Assembly: GCF_004000865.1 (NCBI RefSeq)
Contig: NZ_BIMB01000013.1
Coordinates: forward strand, 82,858 to 146,857
Source: Paenibacillus elgii NBRC 100335
GTDB lineage: Bacteria; Bacillota; Bacilli; Paenibacillales; NBRC-103111
Length of the DNA stretch: 64,000 nucleotides
Direction: 5' to 3'
The translations under genes and the position numbers were made by a program. The stretch's first letter is position 1. Each line of letters starts with the position of its first letter. Below are positions 16,979 through 25,544 of this stretch, piece by piece. A model generated the notes under the pieces. That model saw nothing but the letters and a program-made list of their open reading frames with translations, was not told where the DNA came from and did no database searches.

Positions 16979-18112
16979 ATGATTCGGATCATTCTTGCAG
17001 ACGACGAAGCGCTGGCTCTGTTCAGCTTGCAAAAGCAGCTTGAGAAGCTGAACGGCGGCGTCATTGTCGGCGCCTATCAGAATGGGGCGGAAGCCGTCGA
17101 GGCGGTGCTGCGCGAGAAGCCGGAAGCTGTCTTTTTGGACATCGACATGCCGGAGCTCAGCGGCTTGGAAGCGGCCGAGATCATCATGTCGCACTTGCCG
17201 GAAACCGAGATTATCTTCGCGACGGCTTACGAGGAATATGCGCTCAAGGCTTTCGAGCTGGCGGCGATCGACTATTTGCTGAAGCCCGTCTCCACGCAAA
17301 GGCTTGCCAAAACATTAGCCCGGCTGTCGCAAGCCAAAGCCGCCAAAACCGAACCGGACCACCCCGCGGGGACGTCTAGGACGAAGGAGCAGGTTACGAT
17401 CCGCTGCTTTCAGACGCTGGAGGTCGACACCGGCGAATCCGGGCCCGTGCATTGGCGAACGAACAAAGCGCAGGAGTTGTTCGCCTACTTCGTTCACCTT
17501 CGGGACCAGCCCGTACGCAAAGATGCGCTGCTGGAGATGTTCTGGCCCGATATCGATCCGAAGAAAGGCTACACGCAACTCTACACGACCATTTACCAAA
17601 TCCGCAAAACCGCAAACGCCGTCCATCCCGGCATCCGGATCGTCAGCGGCGATAAAGGGTACCGGCTCGAGCTGAACGGAGTCGGCGTTGACGTGGTGAC
17701 TTGGGAGGAGGGACTGCAAACCGTCCCGCCTCTCAGCGAGCATACGCTCGCGCGGCATTTGCAGCTGCTGGAGCTGTATCGCGGCGACTATCTGGAGGAT
17801 TGCGGTTATTGGTGGGCGGAGAACGAGCGGGAGCGGCTGCGTATGCTGTGGTACCGGCATGCGATGCGCGTCGCGGCTTTTCTGGAAACACGGGACAATG
17901 CGGCGGAAGCGTTCCAGCTCTATTTTCTCATCCAGCGTCGGTTCCCGTTCACGGAAGAGGTGTATTGGGCGCTGATCAAGCTCTTTACGTATATCGGGGA
18001 CCGGGTGTCTGTGGAACGGCAGTACGATACGCTGTCGCAAATGCTGCACGACGAATTCGGTACGAAGCCGGCGAGATCGCTTGAGCAGTGGTACCGGGAG
18101 CGCGTTGTTTAA
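16979..18112 (+). CDS. Response regulator with SARP-like activator domain (BTAD)
   Basis: A 377-residue regulator in three parts. The receiver is at about 1-120 (acidic pocket ADDE, phospho-acceptor Asp54 in FLDIDMPE, conserved Lys in LLKPVS). An OmpR/SARP-type winged helix covers about 135-235 (WRTNKAQELFAYFVHLRDQP, QLYTTIYQIRK). The bacterial transcriptional activator domain covers about 240-377, with TPR-like helices ending in YDTLSQMLHDEFG. Start ATG 16979 follows GAGGTG. No histidine kinase is adjacent. It is divergent from the SLH gene and precedes the CheY-like gene. TGTTCA repeats upstream of both suggest they are its targets. Confidence 0.88.
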   Translation: MIRIILADDEALALFSLQKQLEKLNGGVIVGAYQNGAEAVEAVLREKPEAVFLDIDMPELSGLEAAEIIMSHLPETEIIFATAYEEYALKAFELAAIDYLLKPVSTQRLAKTLARLSQAKAAKTEPDHPAGTSRTKEQVTIRCFQTLEVDTGESGPVHWRTNKAQELFAYFVHLRDQPVRKDALLEMFWPDIDPKKGYTQLYTTIYQIRKTANAVHPGIRIVSGDKGYRLELNGVGVDVVTWEEGLQTVPPLSEHTLARHLQLLELYRGDYLEDCGYWWAENERERLRMLWYRHAMRVAAFLETRDNAAEAFQLYFLIQRRFPFTEEVYWALIKLFTYIGDRVSVERQYDTLSQMLHDEFGTKPARSLEQWYRERVV

Positions 18113-18139
18113 AAAATGTTCAGAATCTTCGGCTATACT
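18106..18139 (+). promoter_or_regulatory. SARP-type direct repeats and -10 box upstream of the CheY-like gene
   Basis: TGTTTAA (18106-18112) and TGTTCAG (18117-18123) have an 11-base period; TATACT follows 10 bases later (18134-18139). There is no separate -35 box. The repeats begin inside the last codons of the regulator gene. Confidence 0.5.
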
Positions 18140-18210
18140 CAGGAGACGGCTTCTTCGCGTGCGGTGCAGGCACGTGCAAGAGCCGTAGTTTCTTGAGGCG
18201 GTGATACCAT

Positions 18211-18573
18211 TTGGCCAAAATTATGGTCGTAGACGATGCCGCATTTATGCGGATGTTTATGAAGGATATATTGGAAACTGCGGGGCATCAAGTCATATGC
18301 GAGGCAGCCAACGGAAGGGAAGCGATTGAGAAGTATGTTACTTTTCGTCCGGACCTCGTCACGATGGACATTACCATGCCCGATATGGACGGCATCGAGG
18401 CGTTGAAATTGATTATGGAGCGCGACCCTGCGGCGCAAGTCATCATGTGCTCGGCGATGGGGCACCGGGAGATGATTCTTGAGGCGATCCGGAGCGGGGC
18501 GAAAGATTTTGTCGTCAAGCCGCTTCAAGGCTCGCGGGTGCTGGACGCCGTGGACAGGCTGCTTGAGGTCTAA
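18211..18573 (+). CDS. CheY-like single-domain response regulator
   Basis: A 120-residue stand-alone receiver. The acidic pair is in MVVDDAAF, phospho-acceptor Asp53 in TMDITMPDMDG, the switch residue region in IMCSAMGHREM and the Lys in FVVKPLQ. It closely resembles chemotaxis CheY. The start is TTG 18211 eight bases after TTGAGGCGGTGA; no ATG fits. No chemotaxis operon surrounds it, so it may act in chemotaxis, in phosphorelay, or with the regulator just upstream. It appears to be transcribed from the SARP-type promoter at 18106-18139. Confidence 0.88.
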   Translation: MAKIMVVDDAAFMRMFMKDILETAGHQVICEAANGREAIEKYVTFRPDLVTMDITMPDMDGIEALKLIMERDPAAQVIMCSAMGHREMILEAIRSGAKDFVVKPLQGSRVLDAVDRLLEV

Positions 18574-18592
18574 TAAGAGGCTGTATGAAATT

Positions 18593-18627
18593 CAAAACCC
18601 ACCGACAATAAAGGTCAGTGGGTTTTG
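18593..18627. terminator. Hairpin after the CheY-like gene
   Basis: A perfect 10-bp inverted repeat, CAAAACCCAC at 18593-18602 and GTGGGTTTTG at 18618-18627. No clean U-tract follows, so termination is only probable. Confidence 0.45.
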
Positions 18628-18663
18628 TGGATCTATAGGGTGTCCTTGCGAAAATGACAAAAG

Positions 18664-19068
18664 TCATTGCAGGTTAAAATACGACACATCACCACTATAT
18701 CCCGTGTAGCTGCCGCCGGAATAATGATAATTTTCAACGGACAAACGATATTGTTTTCCTTTTGGCATAGCATTGTAAACGTCTGCTGGAAGATGATATT
18801 CATAGAAAGTTCGGCCTTCCGCCATATAAATGGGGCCGGAATTATAAGACCAACTGCCGTCCGTCGCAGCAAGCGTAAATTGAGCACCTTTAACGTCAGG
18901 TGTCTGATACCATTGAACCGTAGTTATTGTCCCAATATATCCAGTGCCATTCCGCGGAAAAGCGATTTGAGTTTTGCTGTCGGCGGAAACTGAGATGGCC
19001 AACCCGACAGTCAAAAAAAGTACCATAAAAAAAGCAGCTAGAAGACGACCTTGTTTAAATCTCTGCAT
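18664..19068 (-). CDS. Small secreted protein of unknown function
   Basis: A 134-residue protein with a clear signal peptide (MQRFKQGRLLAAFFMVLFLT, cleavage about VSADS). The mature part of roughly 105 residues is rich in Gly, Ser and aromatic residues (SWSYNSGPIYMAEGRTFYEY, YHYSGGSYTGYSGDVSYF). The pattern suggests a small beta-sandwich, but I do not recognise the family. ATG 19068 after AGAGGTGAA is preferred over an upstream in-frame start. It is a single gene converging on the CheY-like gene. A 14-bp palindrome, AAGTTGGCCAACTT, lies at 19101-19114 just upstream and may be an operator. Confidence 0.65.
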   Translation of the reverse strand: MQRFKQGRLLAAFFMVLFLTVGLAISVSADSKTQIAFPRNGTGYIGTITTVQWYQTPDVKGAQFTLAATDGSWSYNSGPIYMAEGRTFYEYHLPADVYNAMPKGKQYRLSVENYHYSGGSYTGYSGDVSYFNLQ

Positions 19069-19193
19069 GGTTTCACCTCTTCTATTTTTTAGTAGATATA
19101 AAGTTGGCCAACTTCCATCTAATCCCAAATATATCATATTATCTTAATTTTAGCAAAATATATGAATTATGTGCTCGAGAACAGATCTCCATG

Positions 19194-20390
19194 CTATCCT
19201 GCCCCGACAAGCCGGCCCCTCTTGTACACCTTATGTACGGCCAGCTTGCCCGCCTCGGCGTTCCAGCGGAATGTCACCATATCCGCAGCCTGCCCGGCTT
19301 CCAGCGTACCGATCCCCGTGCAGCCAAGCAGGCGCGCCGGTCTGTCCGTCGCCATCGCTACGGCCGAAGCCAGCGAGGAGCCCGTCATCTGTGCGAATCG
19401 TCCTACGCAGTCCGCCAGACTGACCGCCGCTCCGGCGAGCAGGTTCGGATTCTCCACCATGTGCAGACGGCCGGACGGCAGCAGCTCGACCTGACCGCCG
19501 ACATGCGTGCGGTAAGTGCCGGGCGGCAAGCCCGCCAAATGTACGGCATCGCTGACAAGCAGCAGGGCGTCGCCTTTCACTTTGTGCATCACGTTCACGA
19601 CGGAAGAGTGCAGATGATGTCCGTCGCAGATGACGCTGGCGGCAAGCCGGTCTTCCGCCAGCTGCGACCAAATATAGTGCGGATGGCGCGGAAGCTGCGG
19701 ATGCGCTCCGTTCCCGAGATGCGTGCTCATCCGCGCTCCCGCTTCCGCAGCAGCCGCGATGTAATCGTGATCGGCGGCCGTATGGCCGATGCTGGCAACG
19801 ATGCCCGCCTCCGTCAGCTTGCGGATAAATGCCGCAGCGCCCGGGCGTTCCGGCGCCAGCGTAACCAGCCGGATGCGGCCCCCCGAAGCTTCCTGCCATA
19901 CATTGAACTCGGCCCAGTCCGGGTCCCGCACATGCTCCGCCGGATGGGCGCCCCGAGGTCCGTTTTCGTCCGATATATAAGGCCCTTCCATATGAATACC
20001 TACTACAGCGGAAGCCGTCAGCTCATCCTGCTCGCAAGCGAGCCGAACCGCCGTCATGCAGTCTCTCATCTGCTCGAAGCTCGCCGTAATAACTGTCGGG
20101 CAGAAGGACGTCGTACCGGAAGTCAGTACCGCTCGGACCAGCCGCTTCACGGTCTCCACCCGCCGGTGCATATCGGCCCCCGTCAGGTTGATGTCCTCTC
20201 CCCCGTACCCGTTGATCTGCAGATCGACGAAGCCCGGAGCAATCCAGAGCTCGTCAGGTCCTGACGCCTCAGTGCCTAAGCTTTCCATCTCTTCCATCGA
20301 CGCAATGATACCCCCGGATGCAACCAAGCGAACCCGGCTCCCCGTATCTGCCCGCCGTCCTTCAATTACCGTCGTATTGGGATCGGTCAC
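19194..20390 (-). CDS. nagA: N-acetylglucosamine-6-phosphate deacetylase
   Basis: An amidohydrolase-fold enzyme of about 398 residues that converts GlcNAc-6P to GlcN-6P and acetate. Metal and catalytic residues sit in HMEGPYIS, SIGHTAAD, THLGNGAHP and LVSDAVHLAG (Asp). Start: GTG 20390, six bases after AAAGGAGGG, is better spaced than the ATG at 20396, which touches that site. It is the last gene of lacI-nagB-nagA, 25 bases after nagB. It takes the MurQ product as well as imported GlcNAc. The family is certain; the start is a judgement. Confidence 0.95.
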   Translation of the reverse strand: MTDPNTTVIEGRRADTGSRVRLVASGGIIASMEEMESLGTEASGPDELWIAPGFVDLQINGYGGEDINLTGADMHRRVETVKRLVRAVLTSGTTSFCPTVITASFEQMRDCMTAVRLACEQDELTASAVVGIHMEGPYISDENGPRGAHPAEHVRDPDWAEFNVWQEASGGRIRLVTLAPERPGAAAFIRKLTEAGIVASIGHTAADHDYIAAAAEAGARMSTHLGNGAHPQLPRHPHYIWSQLAEDRLAASVICDGHHLHSSVVNVMHKVKGDALLLVSDAVHLAGLPPGTYRTHVGGQVELLPSGRLHMVENPNLLAGAAVSLADCVGRFAQMTGSSLASAVAMATDRPARLLGCTGIGTLEAGQAADMVTFRWNAEAGKLAVHKVYKRGRLVGAG

Positions 20391-20415
20391 TTTCATCCCT
20401 CCTTTGTATGCGCCG

Positions 20416-21180
20416 TTATTGCGATGCAATGCGGGAAGCGCTGGCGAAATCCAGAAACATATCGCAGCGGGCCGAGCGTCTCAAGATAGACGCCGGGCAG
20501 GACAAGTCGACCGGGCCGAACAACGTCCGGTGTACCGCATCACTTTTGCGTTCGCCAGGCACCGTGCAAATAATATGCGAAGCCGATACGATGGACGGGA
20601 TCGTCAGCGTCAGCGCCTCGTGCGGTACCGCATCAAGCTGCGGGAAGCAGCCGTCGTTAACCTGCTGCCTGCGGCTCGTTTCGTCCAGCCCGACCTTCTT
20701 AATGCGGACGGGATCGGCAAAGTCCGCCACATGAGGATCATTGAAGGCGATATGCCCGTTCTCGCCGATTCCGATGCAGGCAATATCGATCGGGTGCCGT
20801 TCCAGCAGCTTCGTGTAGCGAATGCACTCTTCAGCAGGATCGTTCAAGCCGTTCAAGGCATGAAATTCGAGCGGCGTCCGGAATGCGAACAGCTCCGACC
20901 GTAAATACGTCGCAAAGCTCTGCGGCGCCTCAGTCGGCAGACCGACATATTCGTCCAGATGATAGCAGCGGATGCGCTCCCATGCGACCGAGTCTATTGT
21001 GCGCAGCGAACGCAAAAATTCGTTCTGCGACGGAGCGGAAGCAAATACGACCGCGATCGTCTCCTTCTCCTGCAGCTTCGTCCGGATCGCTTCCGCCAGC
21101 CGCTGCGCCGCCGCTTGCCCCATGGCTTCCCGGGTATCGTACGCTTCGGCGGTCACCTGTTCGATCGTCCATTGCTTCAT
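20416..21180 (-). CDS. nagB: Glucosamine-6-phosphate deaminase
   Basis: A 254-residue NagB of usual length. It isomerises and deaminates GlcN-6P to fructose-6P and ammonia. Motifs: FASAPSQNEFL near residue 47 (phosphate loop), YHLDEYVG near 72 with the catalytic Asp, GIGENGHIAFNDP near 137, and a C-terminal GPVDLSCPASIL. The ATG follows a GGAGGATG site. It is the middle gene of lacI-nagB-nagA, placed before nagA so the toxic amino-sugar phosphate is cleared together with its formation. Confidence 0.95.
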   Translation of the reverse strand: MKQWTIEQVTAEAYDTREAMGQAAAQRLAEAIRTKLQEKETIAVVFASAPSQNEFLRSLRTIDSVAWERIRCYHLDEYVGLPTEAPQSFATYLRSELFAFRTPLEFHALNGLNDPAEECIRYTKLLERHPIDIACIGIGENGHIAFNDPHVADFADPVRIKKVGLDETSRRQQVNDGCFPQLDAVPHEALTLTIPSIVSASHIICTVPGERKSDAVHRTLFGPVDLSCPASILRRSARCDMFLDFASASRIASQ

Positions 21181-21231
21181 TATCCGTCATCCTCCATTCG
21201 TTTGTTTTCGGCTCAAGTCTCAAGACTCATT

Positions 21232-22236
21232 TCAGTTCGTCACCGTTCGGACGGACTGCCGCACGACGAGCTTCTCGTCGAAGACGATGCGCTGCGGCGG
21301 TGTGTCCGGGCCGCCGAAGATCTGCCCGAACAGCATACGCGCCAGCGCTTTGCCCGCCTTATAGGTTGGGATGGAGACGGTTGTCAGCGGAAAAATCATC
21401 AGGTCGATATCGTCAAAACCGATCAAGGACATATCCTCCGGAATCCGAAGCCCTTCACTTTGAAAAGCTTTGACGACCCCCAGCGCAACCACGTCGTCGA
21501 AGCATATGAACGCCGACGGCCGCTCTTTCATCGCAATCAGCTTCCGACCGATCTCGACCCCGTCAGCCAGCTCTTGGGCTCCTTCGAAAGTAAACTCCGT
21601 CCGCAAAGCAAGCCCGCGCGCCGACAAAACATCCCGGCATGCCCGAAGGCGCTCCCGCGAGGCCCTAGACGTGGGAAGCCCGGCAGCGAAGCCGATGCTG
21701 CGATGGCCCCGTTCGAGCAAATGCTCCGTCACCTGCCGCCCGCCGTTGTAATCATCGAACTCGACATACGAGTTGTCCAGCCCCGGCACGCTTCCGAGCA
21801 GGACGAAAGGGACGGACTTCGCTTTCAGATCGAACAAATGGTCGAACGTCACCTCCTCAAGCAGCGGCGCAACGATCAGGCCGTCCACCCGTCTGCTTAG
21901 CATCGCTTGAATCTGCTCTTTTTCGGTGCGATGATCCTCGAAGCTGCTGCATAGAAATACCGTATAGCCGTATTCGCCTGCGACCTCCTGGACGCCCTTG
22001 GTCAGCCTGCTGTAAAACGGATTCGTGATGTCCTTGATGACAAGCCCGAGCGTTTTCGTATATTTCATGGACAATCCCCGGGCAATCTCATTCGGAACGT
22101 AGCCGTACTGCTCGGCTGCCTTCAGCACCTTCTGTCTCGTTTTCTCCGAAAATCCGTCCTTGTTGTTCAGCACGCCCGATATGGTGCTTTTGGCGAGACC
22201 GGTCATTTTCGCCAAGTCGCTAATGGTGAGCTTCAA
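21232..22236 (-). CDS. LacI-family regulator of the nag operon
   Basis: A 334-residue LacI protein. The HTH with hinge covers 1-60 (TISDLAKMTGLAKSTISGVL, then IARGLSMKYTKTLGLVI). The periplasmic-binding-like effector domain covers about 60-334. TTG start after GGAGG. It is the first gene of the operon and is followed 51 bases later by nagB. Two perfect TTGAACCGGTTCAA palindromes flank its leader, so autoregulation is likely, with an amino-sugar phosphate as inducer. Firmicutes usually regulate nag with the GntR-type NagR, so a LacI protein is a different solution. Confidence 0.88.
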   Translation of the reverse strand: MKLTISDLAKMTGLAKSTISGVLNNKDGFSEKTRQKVLKAAEQYGYVPNEIARGLSMKYTKTLGLVIKDITNPFYSRLTKGVQEVAGEYGYTVFLCSSFEDHRTEKEQIQAMLSRRVDGLIVAPLLEEVTFDHLFDLKAKSVPFVLLGSVPGLDNSYVEFDDYNGGRQVTEHLLERGHRSIGFAAGLPTSRASRERLRACRDVLSARGLALRTEFTFEGAQELADGVEIGRKLIAMKERPSAFICFDDVVALGVVKAFQSEGLRIPEDMSLIGFDDIDLMIFPLTTVSIPTYKAGKALARMLFGQIFGGPDTPPQRIVFDEKLVVRQSVRTVTN

Positions 22237-22256
22237 TCGATCCGCGCCTCCTCGAT

Positions 22257-22270
22257 TTGAACCGGTTCAA
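22257..22270. promoter_or_regulatory. LacI-type operator, proximal
   Basis: Perfect palindrome TTGAACCGGTTCAA, extended by one more A/T pair on each side to ATTTGAACCGGTTCAAAT. It lies 21 bases before the lacI start codon. Confidence 0.85.
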
Positions 22271-22333
22271 ATTTATTTTTTAATAAAAGGAAATGCTTTG
22301 ATAAAAACATTCCCATCATGATCCATAACTAAT

Positions 22334-22347
22334 TTGAACCGGTTCAA
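22334..22347. promoter_or_regulatory. LacI-type operator, distal, at the transcription start
   Basis: The same TTGAACCGGTTCAA palindrome. It begins about nine bases downstream of the -10 box, so it should cover the transcription start. The two operator centres are 77 bp apart. Confidence 0.85.
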
Positions 22348-22356
22348 TTTTCCTGT

Positions 22357-22386
22357 ATTATATGCCCGCTTTGCTCGTTCTGTCAA
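22357..22386 (-). promoter_or_regulatory. Sigma-A promoter of lacI-nagB-nagA
   Basis: On the minus strand TTGACA, 18-bp spacer, TATAAT: both hexamers are perfect. Confidence 0.9.
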
Positions 22387-22420
22387 GCTGCAGCAAGGCT
22401 AGCGCTGCGAACATCGACGT

Positions 22421-22460
22421 AAAAAATCGAGCATGCGCCGAAGCGGCACCCTCGATTTTA
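22421..22460 (-). terminator. Terminator of the bmrA-kinase operon
   Basis: AAAATCGAG/CTCGATTTT 9-bp arms with an inner GCCG/CGGC stem. On the minus strand it is followed by six Ts. Confidence 0.85.
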
Positions 22461-22481
22461 CATGGGTACTCTCCTCGCGCT

Positions 22482-23582
22482 TCATTTTGGCGCAACTGCT
22501 GAAGGCAAAGCCGGAAGCCTGACGGTTAGCGTCGTTCCCTTGCCGTGAACGCTCTGCACGGCGACGGAGCCCGTATGCATCTCTACGATCCGCTTAACGA
22601 TCGCAAGCCCAAGCCCGCTCCCTCCCGTGCTTCGATTGCGGGACCTATCCGCCTTGTAGAACCGCTCGAATATATGCGTCACATCGTTCTCGGGAATACC
22701 GATCCCGGTGTCGGTGACGAAAACGACCGCCTGCTGCCCGTTGCGCTTAAGCCGAACGCCGATCGTCCCGCCGGCCGGGGTGAATTTGATGCTGTTGTGC
22801 AGAAGATTGACCCACACTTGGCTCAGCAAATCTTCGTCAGCCTCGATGCTGACGTCTTCCAACGACACATCCATGTCGATTCCTTTATCGTTCCACTGCG
22901 GCTCGCACGCCAAAATCACACTGCGCAGCTGCTTGTCAAGCCGGTACCGCCTCCGCTCAAACGGATGATGGTCGGATTCGAGGGAGGTCAGCTTCAACAG
23001 GTTTTCGCTCAGCTTGGACAGCCGGGCGCTTTCCTTTTCGATGATGCCGAGATAATGCATCCGTTCCTCCCGGCTAAGCTCGTCGCTTTGCAGAATGCGG
23101 GCAAAGCCGCCGATCGATGTCAGCGGCGACTGAATTTCATGGGAGACGTTGGAGATAAACTCCTGGCGCATTTTTTCCATCTGATTGAGCTCGACGGCCA
23201 TATGATTGATGCTTTCGACGAGCTCGCCGAACTGCCCCGGGACGCGCTCGTCCGAAGGAATGCTGACGGTGAAATCGCCTTTGGCGATCCGCTTCATCGC
23301 ATCGATCATCGGCCGGAACACTTCCATGCGCTTGTCGCGAAAAATGACTCCGATCGTCCCCATAATCCCCATGCTGGTAACAAAGGCAACCAATTGGGTG
23401 AATAGCTGGCCGACATAATCGGAAGGCCGACTTCCAAGCGCATTCAGCAAATAGCGGATGAAGAAATAAGCGGCCGACCAGCTCGCCAGCGAAAATAAAA
23501 GTAATAGGCAAATCCCGCAAACGCTTTTAAAAAATCTCCATCCGCGAGCCGTTTTCCGGTTCGCCTGATACTGTACTTCCAT
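22482..23582 (-). CDS. Membrane sensor histidine kinase, orphan
   Basis: A 366-residue kinase. There are two transmembrane helices (about 20-45 and 58-82) with only a short external loop, HAMP at about 85-135, HisKA with His148 in NVSHEIQSPLTS, and HATPase_c (N-box LLHNSIKFTP, G1 VTDTGIGIPEND, G2 GGSGLGLAIVK). The tiny sensor loop suggests it detects the membrane or its neighbour rather than a ligand. It starts 26 bases after the BmrA-like exporter, and no response regulator is nearby. The catalytic part strongly resembles the kinase at 61032-62411, so it may share that regulator. Confidence 0.9.
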   Translation of the reverse strand: MEVQYQANRKTARGWRFFKSVCGICLLLLFSLASWSAAYFFIRYLLNALGSRPSDYVGQLFTQLVAFVTSMGIMGTIGVIFRDKRMEVFRPMIDAMKRIAKGDFTVSIPSDERVPGQFGELVESINHMAVELNQMEKMRQEFISNVSHEIQSPLTSIGGFARILQSDELSREERMHYLGIIEKESARLSKLSENLLKLTSLESDHHPFERRRYRLDKQLRSVILACEPQWNDKGIDMDVSLEDVSIEADEDLLSQVWVNLLHNSIKFTPAGGTIGVRLKRNGQQAVVFVTDTGIGIPENDVTHIFERFYKADRSRNRSTGGSGLGLAIVKRIVEMHTGSVAVQSVHGKGTTLTVRLPALPSAVAPK

Positions 23583-23608
23583 TCCCGTCCCTCCTTATCC
23601 GCGATAGG

Positions 23609-25378
23609 TTACACCTGCTGCTCTTGAATGCGAAGCTGCTGTGCGGCGAATTCGCGGTACAGCGCATGCGTTTGGAACAGCTGCTCATGCGTGCCGATGC
23701 CCGTTACTTTGCCTTTCTCAAGAAAGACGATTTGGTCCGCATCCACCACGGTCGACAGCCGATGCGCAATAACCAGCGTCGTCCGTCCCTGCATCAAATT
23801 GTTCAGCGCTTGCTGCACGACGATTTCCGACTTGCTGTCCAGACTGGAGGTCGCCTCGTCCAGCATCAAAATTTGCGGGTTGCGCAGCAGCGCCCGCGCA
23901 ATCGCGATCCGCTGCCGCTGACCTCCGGACAGCTTGACGCCCCGTTCCCCGACTTCCGTTTCGTAGCCGTTCGGAAGCTCGTGAATGAACGTATCGGCAT
24001 AGGCCATGCGTGCCGCCTGCTCCAGCTCTTGGTCCGTCACGTCGTGCGGCAAGCCGTAACAGATGTTGTCCCGGATCGTCCCGGCGATGAGCGGGCTTTC
24101 CTGGGAGACATAGCCGATGCGGCTGCGCCACGACGGCAGCGAGTACTCGTCGATCAGCTCGTCCCCGAGCTTGATCGCGCCTCCGGTCGGCGGGTAGAAC
24201 CGCTCGAGCAGCGCAAACAGCGTCGTTTTTCCACTGCCGCTTGGTCCGACGATGGCTGTGACTTTGCCGGGCTGCATGGTGAAGCTGACATCGTCCAGTA
24301 TCGTTTCGCCAGCTTTATAGGCGAAGGTTACTCGTTCGAGCGTCAGCGGCCGGCCTGCGTTATCAAGGGGCTTGCCGGTGGCGTGATTCTCTTCCCCGAG
24401 CTCCAGCAGCGCTGCAATTCGTTCCGTCGCGCCGACCGCCTTTTGAAATTGCGTGAAAAAGTTCGTAATTTGCGTAATCGGCAGTACGAATTGGAACAAA
24501 TACAGGATGAACGCCACCAGATCTCCCGCCGTCAGCGTGCCGGAAGCGACCCGCGCGCCGCCATACCCGATAATGATCACAAGCAGCAGCATCAGGATGA
24601 AGAAGATAAGCGGCCCGACCCACGCCGAAACGATACCTTCCTTCAAGCCAAGCCGGAACAGCTTCTCAATGCCCGTCTGCCCGTTCCGGTATTCAACCGT
24701 CTCCGCATTCGAAGCTTTCACAAGCCGGATCTCCGACAATACCCGGCTGATCACCGCCGTGAAGCCGGCCGTTTCATCCTGAAGGCCAACCGAAATCTTA
24801 TGCATCTGCCTGCCGAGCGGAGCCAAAATCAAGATGGCCAGCGGCACGACGATTAGCATCATCAGCGTCATTTTCCAATCGAGATACAGCAGTACCGAGA
24901 TCGATCCGACGACCCCCAGAATGCCGGTGAAAAAGCCGGTCAAGTGCTCGCTGATCAAGCCTTTGACGACGCCGGTATCGTTGGTCATCCGGCTGATCGT
25001 CTCTCCCGTCTCATGATTGTCGTAGTAGGAGACCGGCAGCACGAGCAGCTTTTTCCACAACCGGTCCCGCAGGGACGCAACGACCTTCTGCCCCGCCCGG
25101 TTGAGCAAATAAACGCCGACGCCGCCCGCAATCGCTTGAACGATGAAAGCTACCCCCATCAGCACGATCTGCGTCAGGCTTAAGGAGGTCAGCGAGAAGC
25201 TGTCGACCATATTTTTCGTAAACAGCGGAATCGCCAAGCCGACCAAGGTCGAGATGATGCTTAGAAACAGCGCGGCGGCAAGCAGACCCTTGGAAGGCTT
25301 CGTTTCCCGGACCAGCCGGATCAATTGCCGCCAATTCGCCGATGTTTTCGGTTTTGACATGTACGTTCCAACTCCCAT
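23609..25378 (-). CDS. bmrA: BmrA-like ABC multidrug exporter
   Basis: A 589-residue half-transporter, equal in length to B. subtilis BmrA and similar throughout. Six transmembrane segments cover about 20-310. The ATPase follows: Walker [11 protein letters not shown]-loop [20 protein letters not shown], signature LSGGQRQR, Walker [14 protein letters not shown]-loop IAHRLST. It acts as a homodimer exporting drugs or lipid-like molecules. ATG 25378 has a weak AGGA site; an internal ATG at 25360 is an alternative. The downstream histidine kinase probably belongs to the same transcript. Confidence 0.92.
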   Translation of the reverse strand: MGVGTYMSKPKTSANWRQLIRLVRETKPSKGLLAAALFLSIISTLVGLAIPLFTKNMVDSFSLTSLSLTQIVLMGVAFIVQAIAGGVGVYLLNRAGQKVVASLRDRLWKKLLVLPVSYYDNHETGETISRMTNDTGVVKGLISEHLTGFFTGILGVVGSISVLLYLDWKMTLMMLIVVPLAILILAPLGRQMHKISVGLQDETAGFTAVISRVLSEIRLVKASNAETVEYRNGQTGIEKLFRLGLKEGIVSAWVGPLIFFILMLLLVIIIGYGGARVASGTLTAGDLVAFILYLFQFVLPITQITNFFTQFQKAVGATERIAALLELGEENHATGKPLDNAGRPLTLERVTFAYKAGETILDDVSFTMQPGKVTAIVGPSGSGKTTLFALLERFYPPTGGAIKLGDELIDEYSLPSWRSRIGYVSQESPLIAGTIRDNICYGLPHDVTDQELEQAARMAYADTFIHELPNGYETEVGERGVKLSGGQRQRIAIARALLRNPQILMLDEATSSLDSKSEIVVQQALNNLMQGRTTLVIAHRLSTVVDADQIVFLEKGKVTGIGTHEQLFQTHALYREFAAQQLRIQEQQV

Positions 25379-25475
25379 TCTATTTTCCTACAACTCTCTT
25401 CCGTTTGACAATCTGTACTTTACGATACTTTTTTAAACGGAATATTAACGGAAAAGATTGGAACTCCGGGAAAAG

Positions 25476-25515
25476 AAAAAAAGCCTTCATCCGCGCAAAA
25501 GCATCGGATCAAGGC
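25476..25515 (-). terminator. Terminator after the small kinase gene
   Basis: GCCTTGATCCG pairs with CGGATGAAGGC (minus strand), followed by seven Ts. Confidence 0.85.
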
Positions 25516-25544
25516 CGGCTGCGCAGCCGCAGCCTCAACAAAAG

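Noticed and set aside
19104..20264. A 386-codon plus-strand open frame opposite nagA
   Set aside because: Composition is typical of a high-GC shadow frame; nagA has all catalytic motifs.
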